Shown: positions 8,936-18,178 of the stretch, piece by piece
Layout of the letters: each line of letters begins with the position of its first letter
Numbering within the stretch: position 1 is the first letter of the stretch
NCBI GenBank assembly: GCA_934167755.1
Contig: CAKPLT010000007.1
Coordinates: 1-64,000, forward strand
Source: an uncultured Clostridia bacterium
Lineage (GTDB): Bacteria > Bacillota > Clostridia > TANB77 > CAG-508
DNA: 64,000 nucleotides
Reading direction: 5' to 3'
Notes under the pieces: generated by a model
What the model was told of the DNA's origin: nothing
Seen by the model: only the letters and a program-made list of their open reading frames with translations
Databases searched by the model: none
Position numbers and translations under genes: made by a program

Positions 8936-10549
8936 ATGAATTTTAAGGAAATTTTTAATAAATTAATTAAATATAACAATAAGAGTGGTTACTATTTTTC
9001 TCTTATTCCTCAGCATGATAACTCCTCTATAAAAACACCAGAAGAAAATTGTAAAGTTTTTTCTAACATTAAAGAAAATTTGGAATTTTTAAAAAGCAAG
9101 TATAATGCTTTAATCTGTTCTGATATTATAATAAGAGAATTTAATATGTTTGCCAACAATGCTGATCATAAATGTTTTATTATTTGTATTGATGGTCTGT
9201 TTGATTCAATTTCTATAAATGATTTTATTTTAGAACCATTAATGACTGGAAAAACTAAACATAATAAACCTTTTGATGGGAATTTGTGCGAATTTGTAGA
9301 TAATTGTTTATTACCTCAAAATAGTGTTAAAAAAGTTGAAGATTACAAAGATGTTTTTTCTGGAATTAATATGGGAGATTGCTTACTTTTTATTGATACC
9401 CTTCCAGTTGCTTTTGATATTGATGTAAAAAAATATGAACAGCGTAGTATTAATACTCCTGAAAATGAAGCAGTAATAAAAGGGTCTCAAGAAGGATTTG
9501 TTGAAAATATTAGAACAAATACTTCTATTATTAGAAGAATTGTAAATACTGAAAATTTAGTTATAGAAACAATTCCTGTTGGAAAAATTAGTCAAACTAA
9601 ATGTGGTGTATGTTATATTCAAAATATTGCAAATAGTGATTTAGTTTCTGAAGTAAAATATAGACTTAATAATTTAGATATTGATTCTTTAATTTCAACA
9701 GGTCAGTTAGAGCAATTAATAGAAAGTGATGAAGGCTTTGGAATACCTCAAGTTCTTTCTACTGAAAGACCTGATAAATGTGCTAAATATCTGTTTCAAG
9801 GAAGAGTTATTATTATCGTTAATGGTAATCCATATGCAATAATTCTTCCTGCAACAATTGAAGATTTTCTATTTTCTCCTGAAGATACAAATTTACGACC
9901 ATTATTTGCAAATTTCTTACGAGGTATTAGAATTATTGCAACATTAATTACTCTTCTTTTACCTGGTGTTTATATGGCAATTACAAGCTTTCATCAAGAA
10001 TTATTGCCAACAGAATTGCTTTTTTCAATTTTGTCAGCAAGAGAAAATGTCCCTTTTCCTTTAATATTTGAACTCTTAATTATGGAAATATCCTTTGAAC
10101 TTATTCGTGAAGCTAATTTAAGAGTTCCTTCAACAATAGGTTCTTCTATAGGAATTGTAGGTGCATTAATTTTGGGAGATGCTGCTGTTAATGCCGGGAT
10201 TGTTAGTCCTACACTTATAATTGTTGTTGCTATGACTGGTATTGCTTCTTTTGCTATTCCCGACTTTTCTTTTGGGTTCCATGTTCGTATATTTAGATTT
10301 TGGTTTATTGCATTAGGTGTTACGACTGGCTTCTTAGGTATTAGTGTTGGCTTATTTATATATGTTTCTATGCTTTGCAGTTTAAAATCTTTTGGTGTTT
10401 TTTATACCACACCAATTGCACCAAAATACAATACTTATGGTAATGGTTTTTTCATTCCACCAATATGGAAACAAGAATATCGTGCAAATTTTATTGCTCC
10501 TAAAAAGAAAATGGCACAAGATAAAATTAGTATGAAATGGAGATTTTAG
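8936..10549 (+). CDS. gerAA: Spore germination receptor subunit, GerA family
   Basis: A 537-residue GerAA/GerKA-type subunit of a nutrient germinant receptor in the inner spore membrane. The soluble N-terminal half ends near RPDKCAKYLFQGRVIIIVNG, followed by membrane segments with the typical GVYMAITSFHQELLPTELLFSI and a conserved LIMEISFELIREANLRVP region. No B or C subunit gene lies next to it, so it is an orphan A subunit in this window. The start is uncertain: ATG 8936 has no ribosome site, and the in-frame TTG 8885 adds a hydrophobic stretch unlike the family. A sequence resembling a sigma-G promoter ends 5 bases before the ATG. It is one of few plus-strand genes and is followed by a large inverted repeat able to terminate transcription. 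Confidence 0.9.
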   Translation: MNFKEIFNKLIKYNNKSGYYFSLIPQHDNSSIKTPEENCKVFSNIKENLEFLKSKYNALICSDIIIREFNMFANNADHKCFIICIDGLFDSISINDFILEPLMTGKTKHNKPFDGNLCEFVDNCLLPQNSVKKVEDYKDVFSGINMGDCLLFIDTLPVAFDIDVKKYEQRSINTPENEAVIKGSQEGFVENIRTNTSIIRRIVNTENLVIETIPVGKISQTKCGVCYIQNIANSDLVSEVKYRLNNLDIDSLISTGQLEQLIESDEGFGIPQVLSTERPDKCAKYLFQGRVIIIVNGNPYAIILPATIEDFLFSPEDTNLRPLFANFLRGIRIIATLITLLLPGVYMAITSFHQELLPTELLFSILSARENVPFPLIFELLIMEISFELIREANLRVPSTIGSSIGIVGALILGDAAVNAGIVSPTLIIVVAMTGIASFAIPDFSFGFHVRIFRFWFIALGVTTGFLGISVGLFIYVSMLCSLKSFGVFYTTPIAPKYNTYGNGFFIPPIWKQEYRANFIAPKKKMAQDKISMKWRF

Positions 10550-10553
10550 AATA

Positions 10554-10718
10554 GTTACCAGTAGGACTTTACCAGTAGGGACACTCATTAATGGTAAAAG
10601 CTTATTATTTAATAATAGTTAAGTAATAAATAATGAATATCAATATTAATTACTCTAGCTTTTATTATACCTTTTACCATTAATGAGTGTCCCTACTGGT
10701 AAAGTCCCTACTAATAAC
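10554..10718. repeat. Paired REP-like element with 46-base inverted arms
   Basis: The left arm 10554-10599 and right arm 10672-10718 are inverted copies differing by two bases and one indel. Each arm holds one full 29-base repeat unit (TTACCAGTAGGGACACT...TGGTAA; 10569-10597 and 10674-10702) plus a partial second one. The 72 bases between have no gene. A run of T's follows on the plus strand (10722-10728), so the element can serve as terminator of gerAA, and it separates the convergent gerAA and argS. Confidence 0.8.
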
Positions 10719-10727
10719 TATTTTTTT

Positions 10728-12437
10728 CTACATTCTATCTGGCATTTCTATTCCAAGTAATCCTGCTCCTATTCTTAAAATTTTTCCAACTGAATAAGTT
10801 AAATATACACGAGCATTTTGAAGTGCATTATCTTCACTTATAATCTTATTTTCATTATAAAAATTACTGTATGCTTTTGCTATATCAATTAAATATCTTG
10901 ATAAAATTGATGGCTCATTTTTCTCTGTAACTTGGATTAATACATCTTCAAGTTCATATATTAATTTTATTAGTCTTATTGAAAATTCATCTTGTAATAA
11001 ATTTGTATCGATTTCTTCAATTGTAGGTACCCCTCCTGCTTTTTCTATAACACTTTTGGTACGCACATAAGTATATTGAATATATGGACCTGTTTCGCCC
11101 TGAAAATTCAAAATTGTATCCCAATCAAATATTTCATCTTTTATTCTTGATTGTGCCAAATCATTAAAAATAACTGCTCCTACTCCAACTTTTTTAGCAA
11201 CTTCGTCTTTATTTTCAAGGTCCGGATTTTTTTGTTCTATTATTGTTTTGGCTCTTGAAATTGCTTCCTCAAGTAATTCACTCAATTTTACACTTGTTCC
11301 TTCTCTTGTTGACATTTTACCAGTTGGTAATAAAACCATCCCAAAAGCAACATGTTCTAATCCATTTGTATATTTTTCCTCTAAGCCAAGAAGTTTAGCA
11401 ACTTCGAATACTTGTTTAAAGTGTAATACTTGCTCATATGATGTAACATATAATGCTTTATCAAAATCATATGTTCTTGCCCTATACAGAATTGCAGCTA
11501 AATCTCTTGTTGCATATGTTGATGAACCATTGCTTTTTTCTATTATGCATGGAGTGTTTATTCCACTATCTTCTAAATCTATAATCCTTGCGCCCTCTGA
11601 TTTTATTAATTTTCCGCTTTTTTCCAAAATTTCTACAACCTCTGCCATTTTATCTGAATAAAAAGCTTCTCCATTCCAAGAATCAAATTTACTTCCTAAT
11701 ATATCATACACTTTTTGGAATTCTTTTAAACTTAATTCTCTAAATTTCTGCCAAACTGTTACACAATAAGAATCTCCATCTTCAAGCTTTTTAAAATTAT
11801 TTCTGCAGTTTTCTAAAACTTGTTCGTCTTCTTTACAGGCTTGATTAATTCTTATATAAATCTTAGTTAATTCATCTATTGGATTTTCTTCAATATTATA
11901 TTCATTTCCCCACATTTTATATCCTTCGATTAATTTTCCAAATTGTGTTCCATAATCTCCTAAATGATTTATTCCAGTTACATTATATCCTAAATATTTA
12001 TATATTTTATACAATGCAGCACCTATTACAGTTGAACGTAAATGTCCAATATGGAATGGTTTTGCAATATTAGGAGCAGAATAATCTATTACTATATTTT
12101 TTTCATTTCCTATTGTTGATTTACCATATTCCTTGTCATTAGACATCTCTTGTAAAACTTCTTTAGCTAATAATTCTTTATTTGCAAAAAAGTTTAAATA
12201 TCCACCTATAACTTCTATTTTTATTATTTCAGTTTCATTTAATTTAATATTTTCTTTTATTTCTGTAGCAATAGCTTGTGGTGCTTTTCTTAATGTTTTT
12301 GCTAACCTAAAACATGGAAATGCATAATCTCCATTTTCAGTTCCTTTTGGTTTTTCTATTGATTTTTTTATTTCGGTTTGATCTATATTTATAACTTGCG
12401 CTATTGCATTTGCTATTATGTCTTTAAAATCTATCAT
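10728..12437 (-). CDS. argS: Arginyl-tRNA synthetase
   Basis: A 569-residue class I synthetase that charges tRNA-Arg. It shows the N-terminal Add-1 domain, the HIGH signature as FHIGHLRSTVIG (about residue 130) and a KMS-type loop in GKMSTREGTSVKL. The C-terminal anticodon-binding domain holds the family's SRYLIDIAKAYSNFY and ends with IEMPDRM, the usual ArgRS terminus. The length is normal. The start ATG 12437 follows GAAGGAGAG. It lies 13 bases after the stop of an HD-domain gene with which it is likely cotranscribed. Cognate codon use is of interest because CGG is nearly absent from minus-strand genes here. Confidence 0.97.
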   Translation of the reverse strand: MIDFKDIIANAIAQVINIDQTEIKKSIEKPKGTENGDYAFPCFRLAKTLRKAPQAIATEIKENIKLNETEIIKIEVIGGYLNFFANKELLAKEVLQEMSNDKEYGKSTIGNEKNIVIDYSAPNIAKPFHIGHLRSTVIGAALYKIYKYLGYNVTGINHLGDYGTQFGKLIEGYKMWGNEYNIEENPIDELTKIYIRINQACKEDEQVLENCRNNFKKLEDGDSYCVTVWQKFRELSLKEFQKVYDILGSKFDSWNGEAFYSDKMAEVVEILEKSGKLIKSEGARIIDLEDSGINTPCIIEKSNGSSTYATRDLAAILYRARTYDFDKALYVTSYEQVLHFKQVFEVAKLLGLEEKYTNGLEHVAFGMVLLPTGKMSTREGTSVKLSELLEEAISRAKTIIEQKNPDLENKDEVAKKVGVGAVIFNDLAQSRIKDEIFDWDTILNFQGETGPYIQYTYVRTKSVIEKAGGVPTIEEIDTNLLQDEFSIRLIKLIYELEDVLIQVTEKNEPSILSRYLIDIAKAYSNFYNENKIISEDNALQNARVYLTYSVGKILRIGAGLLGIEMPDRM

Positions 12438-12450
12438 TTTTCTCTCCTTC

Positions 12451-12987
12451 TTACTTCCATAGTTCTTCTAAAACTTTTTTATATCTTACAAATATTGGAT
12501 GATTAGCATCAACATTTTCTATGCAGCTTTTATATACACTTGTATAATACCATTTTTGTTCTTCTGGATTTCTAGATAATACTCTGTCTTCTCCAAATTC
12601 TTTTATATTAGAAATAGCATCTTCTAAATTATTTATTTTATCACATGCAACAATCAGTTTTGAACCAAGTGGGGCTGTTTTTATATGATTTATTGTATGT
12701 TGTTTTCTTTCCTTCCAAGGCAAACTTTTATCCGGTTCAGATGCATCATACACATAATCTCTAACCTTTTTTCCAAATTCTTTTTCTATATCTTCAAAAA
12801 TATGTTGTGTATCTTCAACTACATCATGTAATATTCCTGCTGTAACTATATCTTCATCACATCCATTTCTTTGTAATATCATTCCGACTGTAAATGGATG
12901 GAATATCATATCTACATCTTTTTGTTTTCTTTTTTGACCTTTATGGGCTTTTGTTGCGTAAAAAATTGCATATTCAATTTTATCCAT
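12451..12987 (-). CDS. HD-domain phosphohydrolase, small alarmone hydrolase-like
   Basis: A 178-residue single-domain protein. Motifs resemble the hydrolase domain of RelA/SpoT proteins: an early AHKGQKRK, IFHPFTV, ILHDVVEDT with the HD pair, and a later KINNLEDAISNI region with the basic/acid pattern of Mn-dependent (p)ppGpp hydrolases. There is no synthetase or regulatory domain, so it may be a small alarmone hydrolase or a related nucleotide phosphohydrolase. The start has GGAGAG upstream. It lies directly upstream of argS; a link between alarmone turnover and aminoacylation is only an inference. Confidence 0.8.
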   Translation of the reverse strand: MDKIEYAIFYATKAHKGQKRKQKDVDMIFHPFTVGMILQRNGCDEDIVTAGILHDVVEDTQHIFEDIEKEFGKKVRDYVYDASEPDKSLPWKERKQHTINHIKTAPLGSKLIVACDKINNLEDAISNIKEFGEDRVLSRNPEEQKWYYTSVYKSCIENVDANHPIFVRYKKVLEELWK

Positions 12988-13030
12988 ATTTATCTCTCCT
13001 TTGCGAAAAATATAATAATTGTTACAAATT

Positions 13031-13060
13031 ATTAATGCTATTTTATATTATAGCATTAAT
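13031..13060. other. Perfect hairpin in the divergent intergenic space
   Basis: ATTAATGCTAT (13031-13041) pairs with ATAGCATTAAT (13050-13060) over 11 bases with an 8-base loop, between the divergent HD gene and kinase gene. It could be in the leader of the HD gene or be an operator. No further support. Confidence 0.4.
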
Positions 13061-13104
13061 ATACCTATTTGTCAGCATTTTGGGATAAAATAGTTATAAG
13101 ATTA

Positions 13105-13132
13105 TTGACATTTTTTACTTATATGCTATAAT
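13105..13132 (+). promoter_or_regulatory. Sigma-A promoter of the P-loop kinase gene
   Basis: TTGACA (13105-13110), a 16-base spacer and TATAAT (13127-13132), 43 bases upstream of the ATG at 13175. Confidence 0.75.
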
Positions 13133-13174
13133 AATTTTACATATAAAACCAAAGTATTTAAAGGAGGGCATTGT

Positions 13175-13780
13175 ATGAATAGACGGCCTTTAACAATCGA
13201 ATTTACCGGTTTACCTAATTCTGGTAAAACAACTTTAATTCACAACATTGCAAAAGACTTGCAAAATAGTGGATTAAAAGTAAAAATTATGCAAGAAGAT
13301 GCTGAGCTTGTGCCAGCAGAAATACCTAAAAAAACTTGGATTCGGAATACTTGGATTACATTTGGACAATTACAGTCACTTTTGGAAATCCCATATTCCA
13401 CAGAAGAAATTATTTTATTAGATAGAGGATATTGTGATGCATTGTTTTGGGCAAAATTCTTATACAAACAAGAGGCTTGTTCGAAATCACAGTCAGAATC
13501 ACTTCTTAGAATTCTTCACGAAATGAATGATCAATTCAATTTGTTACCTGACTATCTTTTTGTAATTGATGTTTCTATTAGAGAATCTATGAAAAGAAGA
13601 TTAGCTATGGGTGGCAAAATCGTTTTGACAAATGAGGAGTTCCTTAGTTTTTACAAAACTGAGTTAGAAGAATTTTATCGCGGCATTACTTGTCCAATGT
13701 GGTATTTGAATACAACAAGATTATCTATTGAAGAAGTAAAAGATGCTACTATTAAGAAAATCCAAGAAATAATTGCATAA
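13175..13780 (+). CDS. P-loop nucleotide kinase-like protein
   Basis: A 201-residue P-loop protein starting IEFTGLPNSGKTTL (Walker A) with a LLDRGYCDALFW region that resembles the DR(Y/S) substrate motif of deoxynucleoside and thymidylate kinases, and an arginine-containing lid near ESMKRRLAMGG. It is probably a small-molecule kinase of the thymidylate kinase or AAA_28 type; the substrate is unknown. AAGGAGGGC precedes the ATG. It has its own consensus promoter and terminator and is monocistronic. Two in-frame CGG codons (AGA CGG CCT and ATT CGG AAT) and a CGC set its codon use apart from the minus-strand genes, possibly from a different origin. Confidence 0.7.
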   Translation: MNRRPLTIEFTGLPNSGKTTLIHNIAKDLQNSGLKVKIMQEDAELVPAEIPKKTWIRNTWITFGQLQSLLEIPYSTEEIILLDRGYCDALFWAKFLYKQEACSKSQSESLLRILHEMNDQFNLLPDYLFVIDVSIRESMKRRLAMGGKIVLTNEEFLSFYKTELEEFYRGITCPMWYLNTTRLSIEEVKDATIKKIQEIIA

Positions 13781-13801
13781 TAAACAAGTTATAAAACAAA
13801 T

Positions 13802-13834
13802 AAGAGGTTTCCTTTTATAGGATTCCTCTTTTTG
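13802..13834. terminator. Shared bidirectional terminator of kinase gene and cysS
   Basis: AAGAGGTTTCC (13802-13812) pairs with GGATTCCTCTT (13820-13830), followed by T's on the plus strand. It lies between convergent genes and overlaps the last codons of cysS. Confidence 0.65.
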
Positions 13835-15206
13835 TAATTTCAACTCCATCTTTTGTATCTTTTATGTTATAGCCCTTTTCTCCTATTAAATCTCTTAATT
13901 TATCAGATTCAGTCCAATTTTTGTTGCTTCTTGCAATTTTTCTTTGTTCTACTAAATCTAAAATTTCTTGTGGAATTTGTTGTTCTTCTTTCTTTTCTGT
14001 TATTTTTATTCCTAAAACAGTATCAAATTTTTCTAATAATTGTGCTATCTTAGGTGACTTATCTGAATATTTTATAGCTTCCCAAACAACACTCATTGCA
14101 AGTGGCATATTTAAATCGTCATTTATAGCTTGATGGAATCTATTTTCCATATCATTTATAACATCCTCTGGTACTATATCTCTTCCATTTAAATGCTTTT
14201 GATATCCTTCTCTTAAACGATTTAAAGATACTGATGCTGCTTCTATTCCTTCCCAAGTAAAATTTAATTTTCCTTTGTAATGGCATGAAAAATTGAATAA
14301 TCTATATACTAATGGATCATATCCTCTATTTATAATATCATCCATTAAATAAACATTTCCTAAGCTTTTTGACATCTTTCCACCATTTATTAATAGATAT
14401 TCTCCATGCATCCAATAATGTGCTGGTATTTTACCACATGCGCCTTTGCTTTGAGCAATTTCATTTTCATGGTGTGTTGGTATTAAGTCTATTCCACCTG
14501 TATGTATGTCAAATTCTTCCCCTAAATACTTTGTGCTCATTGCTGAACATTCAATATGCCATCCAGGATAACTTGGTCCCCATGGGCTATCCCATTTCAT
14601 TAAATGATTTTCAGGTGCTTTTATCCATAATGCAAAATCATATGGATTTCTTTTCTCTGGGTCAACTTCTACTCTTGCTCCTGCTTTTTGTTCTCTAAGA
14701 TTTATTCCAGATAAAATCCCATATTCATCTAATTTTGATACATCAAAATATATAGCAGTAGAAGTTTCATATGCATATCCTCTTTCCATTATTTTTTCTA
14801 CCATTTTTAACATTTCATTTATATGTTCTGTTGCTTTACATACTATTTCAGGTGTTTCTATATTTAATCTTTCTAAGTCCTTAAAAAATAACTTTGTATA
14901 ATGTTCTGCTATTTCCATAGGAGTTTTGTGTTCTTCTCTAGCTGATTTTAGCATTTTGTCTTCACCTTCATCTCCATCTGAAACAAGGTGTCCAACATCA
15001 GTAATATTCATTACATGTTTTAATTTGTATCCATTATATTTTAACACTCTTCTTAATGTATCTTGAAATAAATTTGTTCTCATATTTCCTATTGTTGCAT
15101 CTTTGTATACTGTTGGTCCACATGAATATATTTTTACCATCTCTGGTTCTATTGTTTTAAAAAGTTCTTTCTTTTTAGTTAAAGTATTATAAAAATATAT
15201 ATCCAT
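13815..15206 (-). CDS. cysS: Cysteinyl-tRNA synthetase
   Basis: A 463-residue class I synthetase that charges tRNA-Cys. Visible are YSCGPTVYKDATIGNMR (HIGH region), the zinc ligands in GWHIECSAMS and THHENEIAQS, and the KMSKS loop as GGKMSKSLGNV. The length is usual. The start follows GGGAGG. It is separated from the penicillin-binding protein gene upstream by 50 bases that hold a perfect hairpin. The C-terminus TKRGIL overlaps the shared terminator. Confidence 0.97.
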   Translation of the reverse strand: MDIYFYNTLTKKKELFKTIEPEMVKIYSCGPTVYKDATIGNMRTNLFQDTLRRVLKYNGYKLKHVMNITDVGHLVSDGDEGEDKMLKSAREEHKTPMEIAEHYTKLFFKDLERLNIETPEIVCKATEHINEMLKMVEKIMERGYAYETSTAIYFDVSKLDEYGILSGINLREQKAGARVEVDPEKRNPYDFALWIKAPENHLMKWDSPWGPSYPGWHIECSAMSTKYLGEEFDIHTGGIDLIPTHHENEIAQSKGACGKIPAHYWMHGEYLLINGGKMSKSLGNVYLMDDIINRGYDPLVYRLFNFSCHYKGKLNFTWEGIEAASVSLNRLREGYQKHLNGRDIVPEDVINDMENRFHQAINDDLNMPLAMSVVWEAIKYSDKSPKIAQLLEKFDTVLGIKITEKKEEQQIPQEILDLVEQRKIARSNKNWTESDKLRDLIGEKGYNIKDTKDGVEITKRGIL

Positions 15207-15226
15207 TATTTCCTCCCTTTATATCC

Positions 15227-15253
15227 AAGAAAAGTGGCTTTGCCACTTTTCTT
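15227..15253. other. Perfect 12-base hairpin between pbp and cysS
   Basis: AAGAAAAGTGGC (15227-15238) pairs with GCCACTTTTCTT (15242-15253) with a 3-base loop. On the minus strand it is not followed by a U run but by the cysS ribosome site, so it may be an mRNA processing or stability element. Its arms closely resemble the lysC terminator hairpin. Confidence 0.5.
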
Positions 15254-15256
15254 TAA

Positions 15257-17833
15257 TTATTGGTTATTATTATCTTCTTCTGTTGTACTATTTCCTGTGT
15301 CACCTGTGTTATCTCCCGTACTTGGTGTTTCTGGTGTACTTGGTGTTTCTGGTTCTGTTGGTGTTGGTTCTGGCGTTGTTGGTTGTGTATTATTATTTCC
15401 ACTGTCTGGTTTTTCTGTTGTTTTATCTGTTGATGTATCAGGTACTGTTGGTACTTCAACTTCTGTTGCTTTTTTATGTATTGTACAATATTCAGTTGGT
15501 ACTGTTCCCATTGTAGAATTAATTCCTGGTGTAGTCCATAGACCTAATCTTTCTTTTTCAACGACATAATTAGCACTTCTTCTTTCTTTTGATGTGCAAA
15601 ATTCATTTGCTAATTTTCCTGATTCTGTGCATATTGTATATTGACTCTTATGAGCATCACAAGTTTCAGGCAAATGATCTTTAACAAAAATTTCAGAATA
15701 AGTATTTGAACATTTATCTGTTGCAAGTAATCCACTTGTTCTACATACTGTTGCATGTACTATATTTTCTGGTTCACTAAATGTTGAACTCTCCAATCCT
15801 TTATGAATTTCTGACATTATTCCCGAAAACAATTGTCCCGCTGGGTTCGTTCCAGGAAAGCTAATTCTTTGAGGATCATCAAATCCATACCAAGCTGCAC
15901 ATGCATAATAATTTGTAAATCCACATAACCATCTATCTTTTGATGAGTTTGTTGTTCCTGTTTTAGCTGCAACATCAATTCCATTGATTGCACAGTATCT
16001 AGCTGTTCCCGCATATCCATCTGCCCCATTTATAACTGATTGCATTAAACTTTTAATAATGTATGCTGTTTCAGCTGAACATACTTTTTCTGTTTTTTGA
16101 TTTGGCTCTAATACTACTTTTCCATTTGTATCTTCTACTTTTGTGTAGAATGTTGGCTCTATATATGTTCCATCATTTGCAACTGATGCATATGCCGCAG
16201 CCATTTCTAATGGACTTATACCATATGTCATTCCTCCTATTGCAAGTGATAAATTCTCGTCATTGTGATCTTTGTTTTCACTTGCATGTACAAGTGATGA
16301 AATTCCCATTTTTTCCATATATTCAATTGATTTTTGTGGTGTTAGTTCAGCCATAACTTTAATAAATGGTATATTTTGTGATGTTGTTAATGCTGTTCTA
16401 ACTGTTCTTAATCCTGTAAAAGAATTATAGTTTTCAGGTTCATAATCTTTTCCAAATGTTGTTTTTAAATCTGCATAAATTGTTGCAGGTGTTATTGTTC
16501 CTTCTTCAATACCAGGTAGTACATCTGCCAAAGGCTTTATAGATGAACCAGTTTGTCTTTTTGAATTTATTCTGTTTAATCCTCTTGATGTTGTTTTATC
16601 TCTTAATTGTCCAACTGCTCCAACTACTTTTCCTGTTGATGGTTCTATAACAACTGCTGCTCCTTGTGCCAAAATCGGTGAACCACTTTCATCTTTTATT
16701 ACCTTTCCTGCTTTATCCTTTAATTCTAATTTATACTTACCTTTTTTTGATTCTTCTTCCATAACATTTTGTACTGATGATACTTGTGTTGAATATATTG
16801 TTAATCCACTTGTTTGCAAATATGTTTCTGCTGCATCTCTTGAAACCTGCTTTTCATCCATTATTTGTTGTATTAATTGTGTTATTAGTGCATCAGTATG
16901 TGAAGAATAAACATTTCCTTTAACTCCATTTTCAAACTTGAAACCAGCATCTACTTCTGCAACTGCTGTATCATATTCTTCTTGTTTTATATAATCAAAT
17001 TTTTTCATTTGTGATAATACTGTTTTAGTTCTTTTTGAAATCTTTTCAGTAACATCATTTCCTGAATATGGATTATAAGCATTTGGTGAATGGTTTATTC
17101 CTGCTAGAAATGCACATTGTGCTATACTTAAATCTTTTGCCGTTTTGTTAAAATAATATTCTGCTCCAATTTCAACACCGTGTTTTTCACTTCCACCATT
17201 TCCTATATATATCAAATTTAGGTACAATTCTATTATTTGGTCTTTTGACATTGCTTTTTCTATTTGGTAAGCTTTTGACCATTCTTTTAATTTTCTTACT
17301 ACTCCTGCCGCACCTTTAGACGCTTTTTCTTGTGTAACATTTTTTACAACTTGCTGAGTAATTGTACTTCCTCCACCTGCTGTTGATTTTCCGCCATGTG
17401 TTACAAATGAAAGCACTGCTGCACCAGTTCTTTTTATATCAACGCCATGATGTTGTTCAAACCTTTCGTCTTCTATTGATATATATGCCTTTGGTAAATA
17501 TGGTGACATTTCTTCAAGTGTTATAATTTTCCTACTTTCATCTCCATTTAATTCTGCTAATACATTTCCATCTGTATCTACTATTATTGAATTTTCTTTC
17601 ATTATTAAGTCTGACATATTTATTGAGAAATCTTCTTTTTCAATTCCAAATATTAGTCCTATACCAACTCCTGCTCCAACTACAAGTAATATTACTAATA
17701 TTATTAGCAATATTTTTAATGCAATTGCTAGTTTTGGGTGTTTATATTTAAACCTCATTTTAGTATCTTTTCTTTTTGATTTTGCATCCTTGTTTCCTTT
17801 TTTGGTTCTTTTTGTTGTTTTTCTTTTTCCCAT
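15257..17833 (-). CDS. ponA: Class A penicillin-binding protein (PBP1A type)
   Basis: An 858-residue bifunctional peptidoglycan synthase. The order is: a basic cytoplasmic tail (MGKRKTTKRTKK), one membrane segment (about residues 38-65), a GT51 transglycosylase domain with EDERFEQHHGVD and STITQQVVKN, and a transpeptidase domain with SxxK (TGSSIKPLAD), SxN (TTSQN) and KTG (AAKTGTTNSS). The C-terminus is a low-complexity tail rich in Pro, Thr, Glu and Asn. I choose ATG 17833 because AAAGGAAAG lies upstream; a frame start at 17875 would add 14 unlikely residues. The gene probably has its own promoter and lies ahead of cysS. Confidence 0.95.
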   Translation of the reverse strand: MGKRKTTKRTKKGNKDAKSKRKDTKMRFKYKHPKLAIALKILLIILVILLVVGAGVGIGLIFGIEKEDFSINMSDLIMKENSIIVDTDGNVLAELNGDESRKIITLEEMSPYLPKAYISIEDERFEQHHGVDIKRTGAAVLSFVTHGGKSTAGGGSTITQQVVKNVTQEKASKGAAGVVRKLKEWSKAYQIEKAMSKDQIIELYLNLIYIGNGGSEKHGVEIGAEYYFNKTAKDLSIAQCAFLAGINHSPNAYNPYSGNDVTEKISKRTKTVLSQMKKFDYIKQEEYDTAVAEVDAGFKFENGVKGNVYSSHTDALITQLIQQIMDEKQVSRDAAETYLQTSGLTIYSTQVSSVQNVMEEESKKGKYKLELKDKAGKVIKDESGSPILAQGAAVVIEPSTGKVVGAVGQLRDKTTSRGLNRINSKRQTGSSIKPLADVLPGIEEGTITPATIYADLKTTFGKDYEPENYNSFTGLRTVRTALTTSQNIPFIKVMAELTPQKSIEYMEKMGISSLVHASENKDHNDENLSLAIGGMTYGISPLEMAAAYASVANDGTYIEPTFYTKVEDTNGKVVLEPNQKTEKVCSAETAYIIKSLMQSVINGADGYAGTARYCAINGIDVAAKTGTTNSSKDRWLCGFTNYYACAAWYGFDDPQRISFPGTNPAGQLFSGIMSEIHKGLESSTFSEPENIVHATVCRTSGLLATDKCSNTYSEIFVKDHLPETCDAHKSQYTICTESGKLANEFCTSKERRSANYVVEKERLGLWTTPGINSTMGTVPTEYCTIHKKATEVEVPTVPDTSTDKTTEKPDSGNNNTQPTTPEPTPTEPETPSTPETPSTGDNTGDTGNSTTEEDNNNQ

Positions 17834-17979
17834 TTTTATCTCTTTCCTTTCACAAGATATTAATTGGTTAAACATTTTACAACATTATAATACATTTCTA
17901 AAAAAAAGAAAAGTATTTTAAGAAATTCTTTAAATTTTTAATTATTGGTTAATAATTCTCGTAAATTACTACAAAATAC

Positions 17980-18151
17980 ATTTAAATATAAATTTTGAAT
18001 GAAATGACGAATGTGCATGGAGAAATTTTAGAAATTCTTATGTGATTTTATGGAAAGAGTTCACGAGAGTGGAAGGGTGCCATAAAATGAATTAGAATTT
18101 CTTAAATTTCGTAATAAGCCGAGGAATGTAATGAAAAATTTATATTTAAAT
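17980..18151 (+). ncRNA. Candidate structured RNA, copy 1
   Basis: The element is nested: closing stem 17980-17996 with 18135-18151 (17 perfect pairs), second stem 18022-18038 with 18094-18110 (one mismatch), third stem 18046-18053 with 18080-18087, and an apical hairpin UUCAC-GAGA-GUGGA (18060-18073). The GAGA loop is a GNRA tetraloop and one pair is G-U only when read on the plus strand, so the plus strand is probably the RNA. Conserved single-stranded segments lie at 17998-18021 (GAAATGACGAATGTG) and 18111-18134 (AATAAGCCGAGGAATGTAATG). An outer 18-base inverted repeat (17942-17959 with 18172-18189) encloses it and overlaps the end of the minus-strand gene. A second copy is at 59611. I do not recognise the family. 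Confidence 0.7.
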
Positions 18152-18178
18152 ATATTTAGTGAAAAATAACAAGAATTA

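Noticed and set aside
15257..15420. Low-complexity repetitive DNA at the 3' end of the penicillin-binding protein gene as a possible repeat element.
   Set aside because: It is the Pro/Thr/Glu-rich C-terminal tail common in these proteins.
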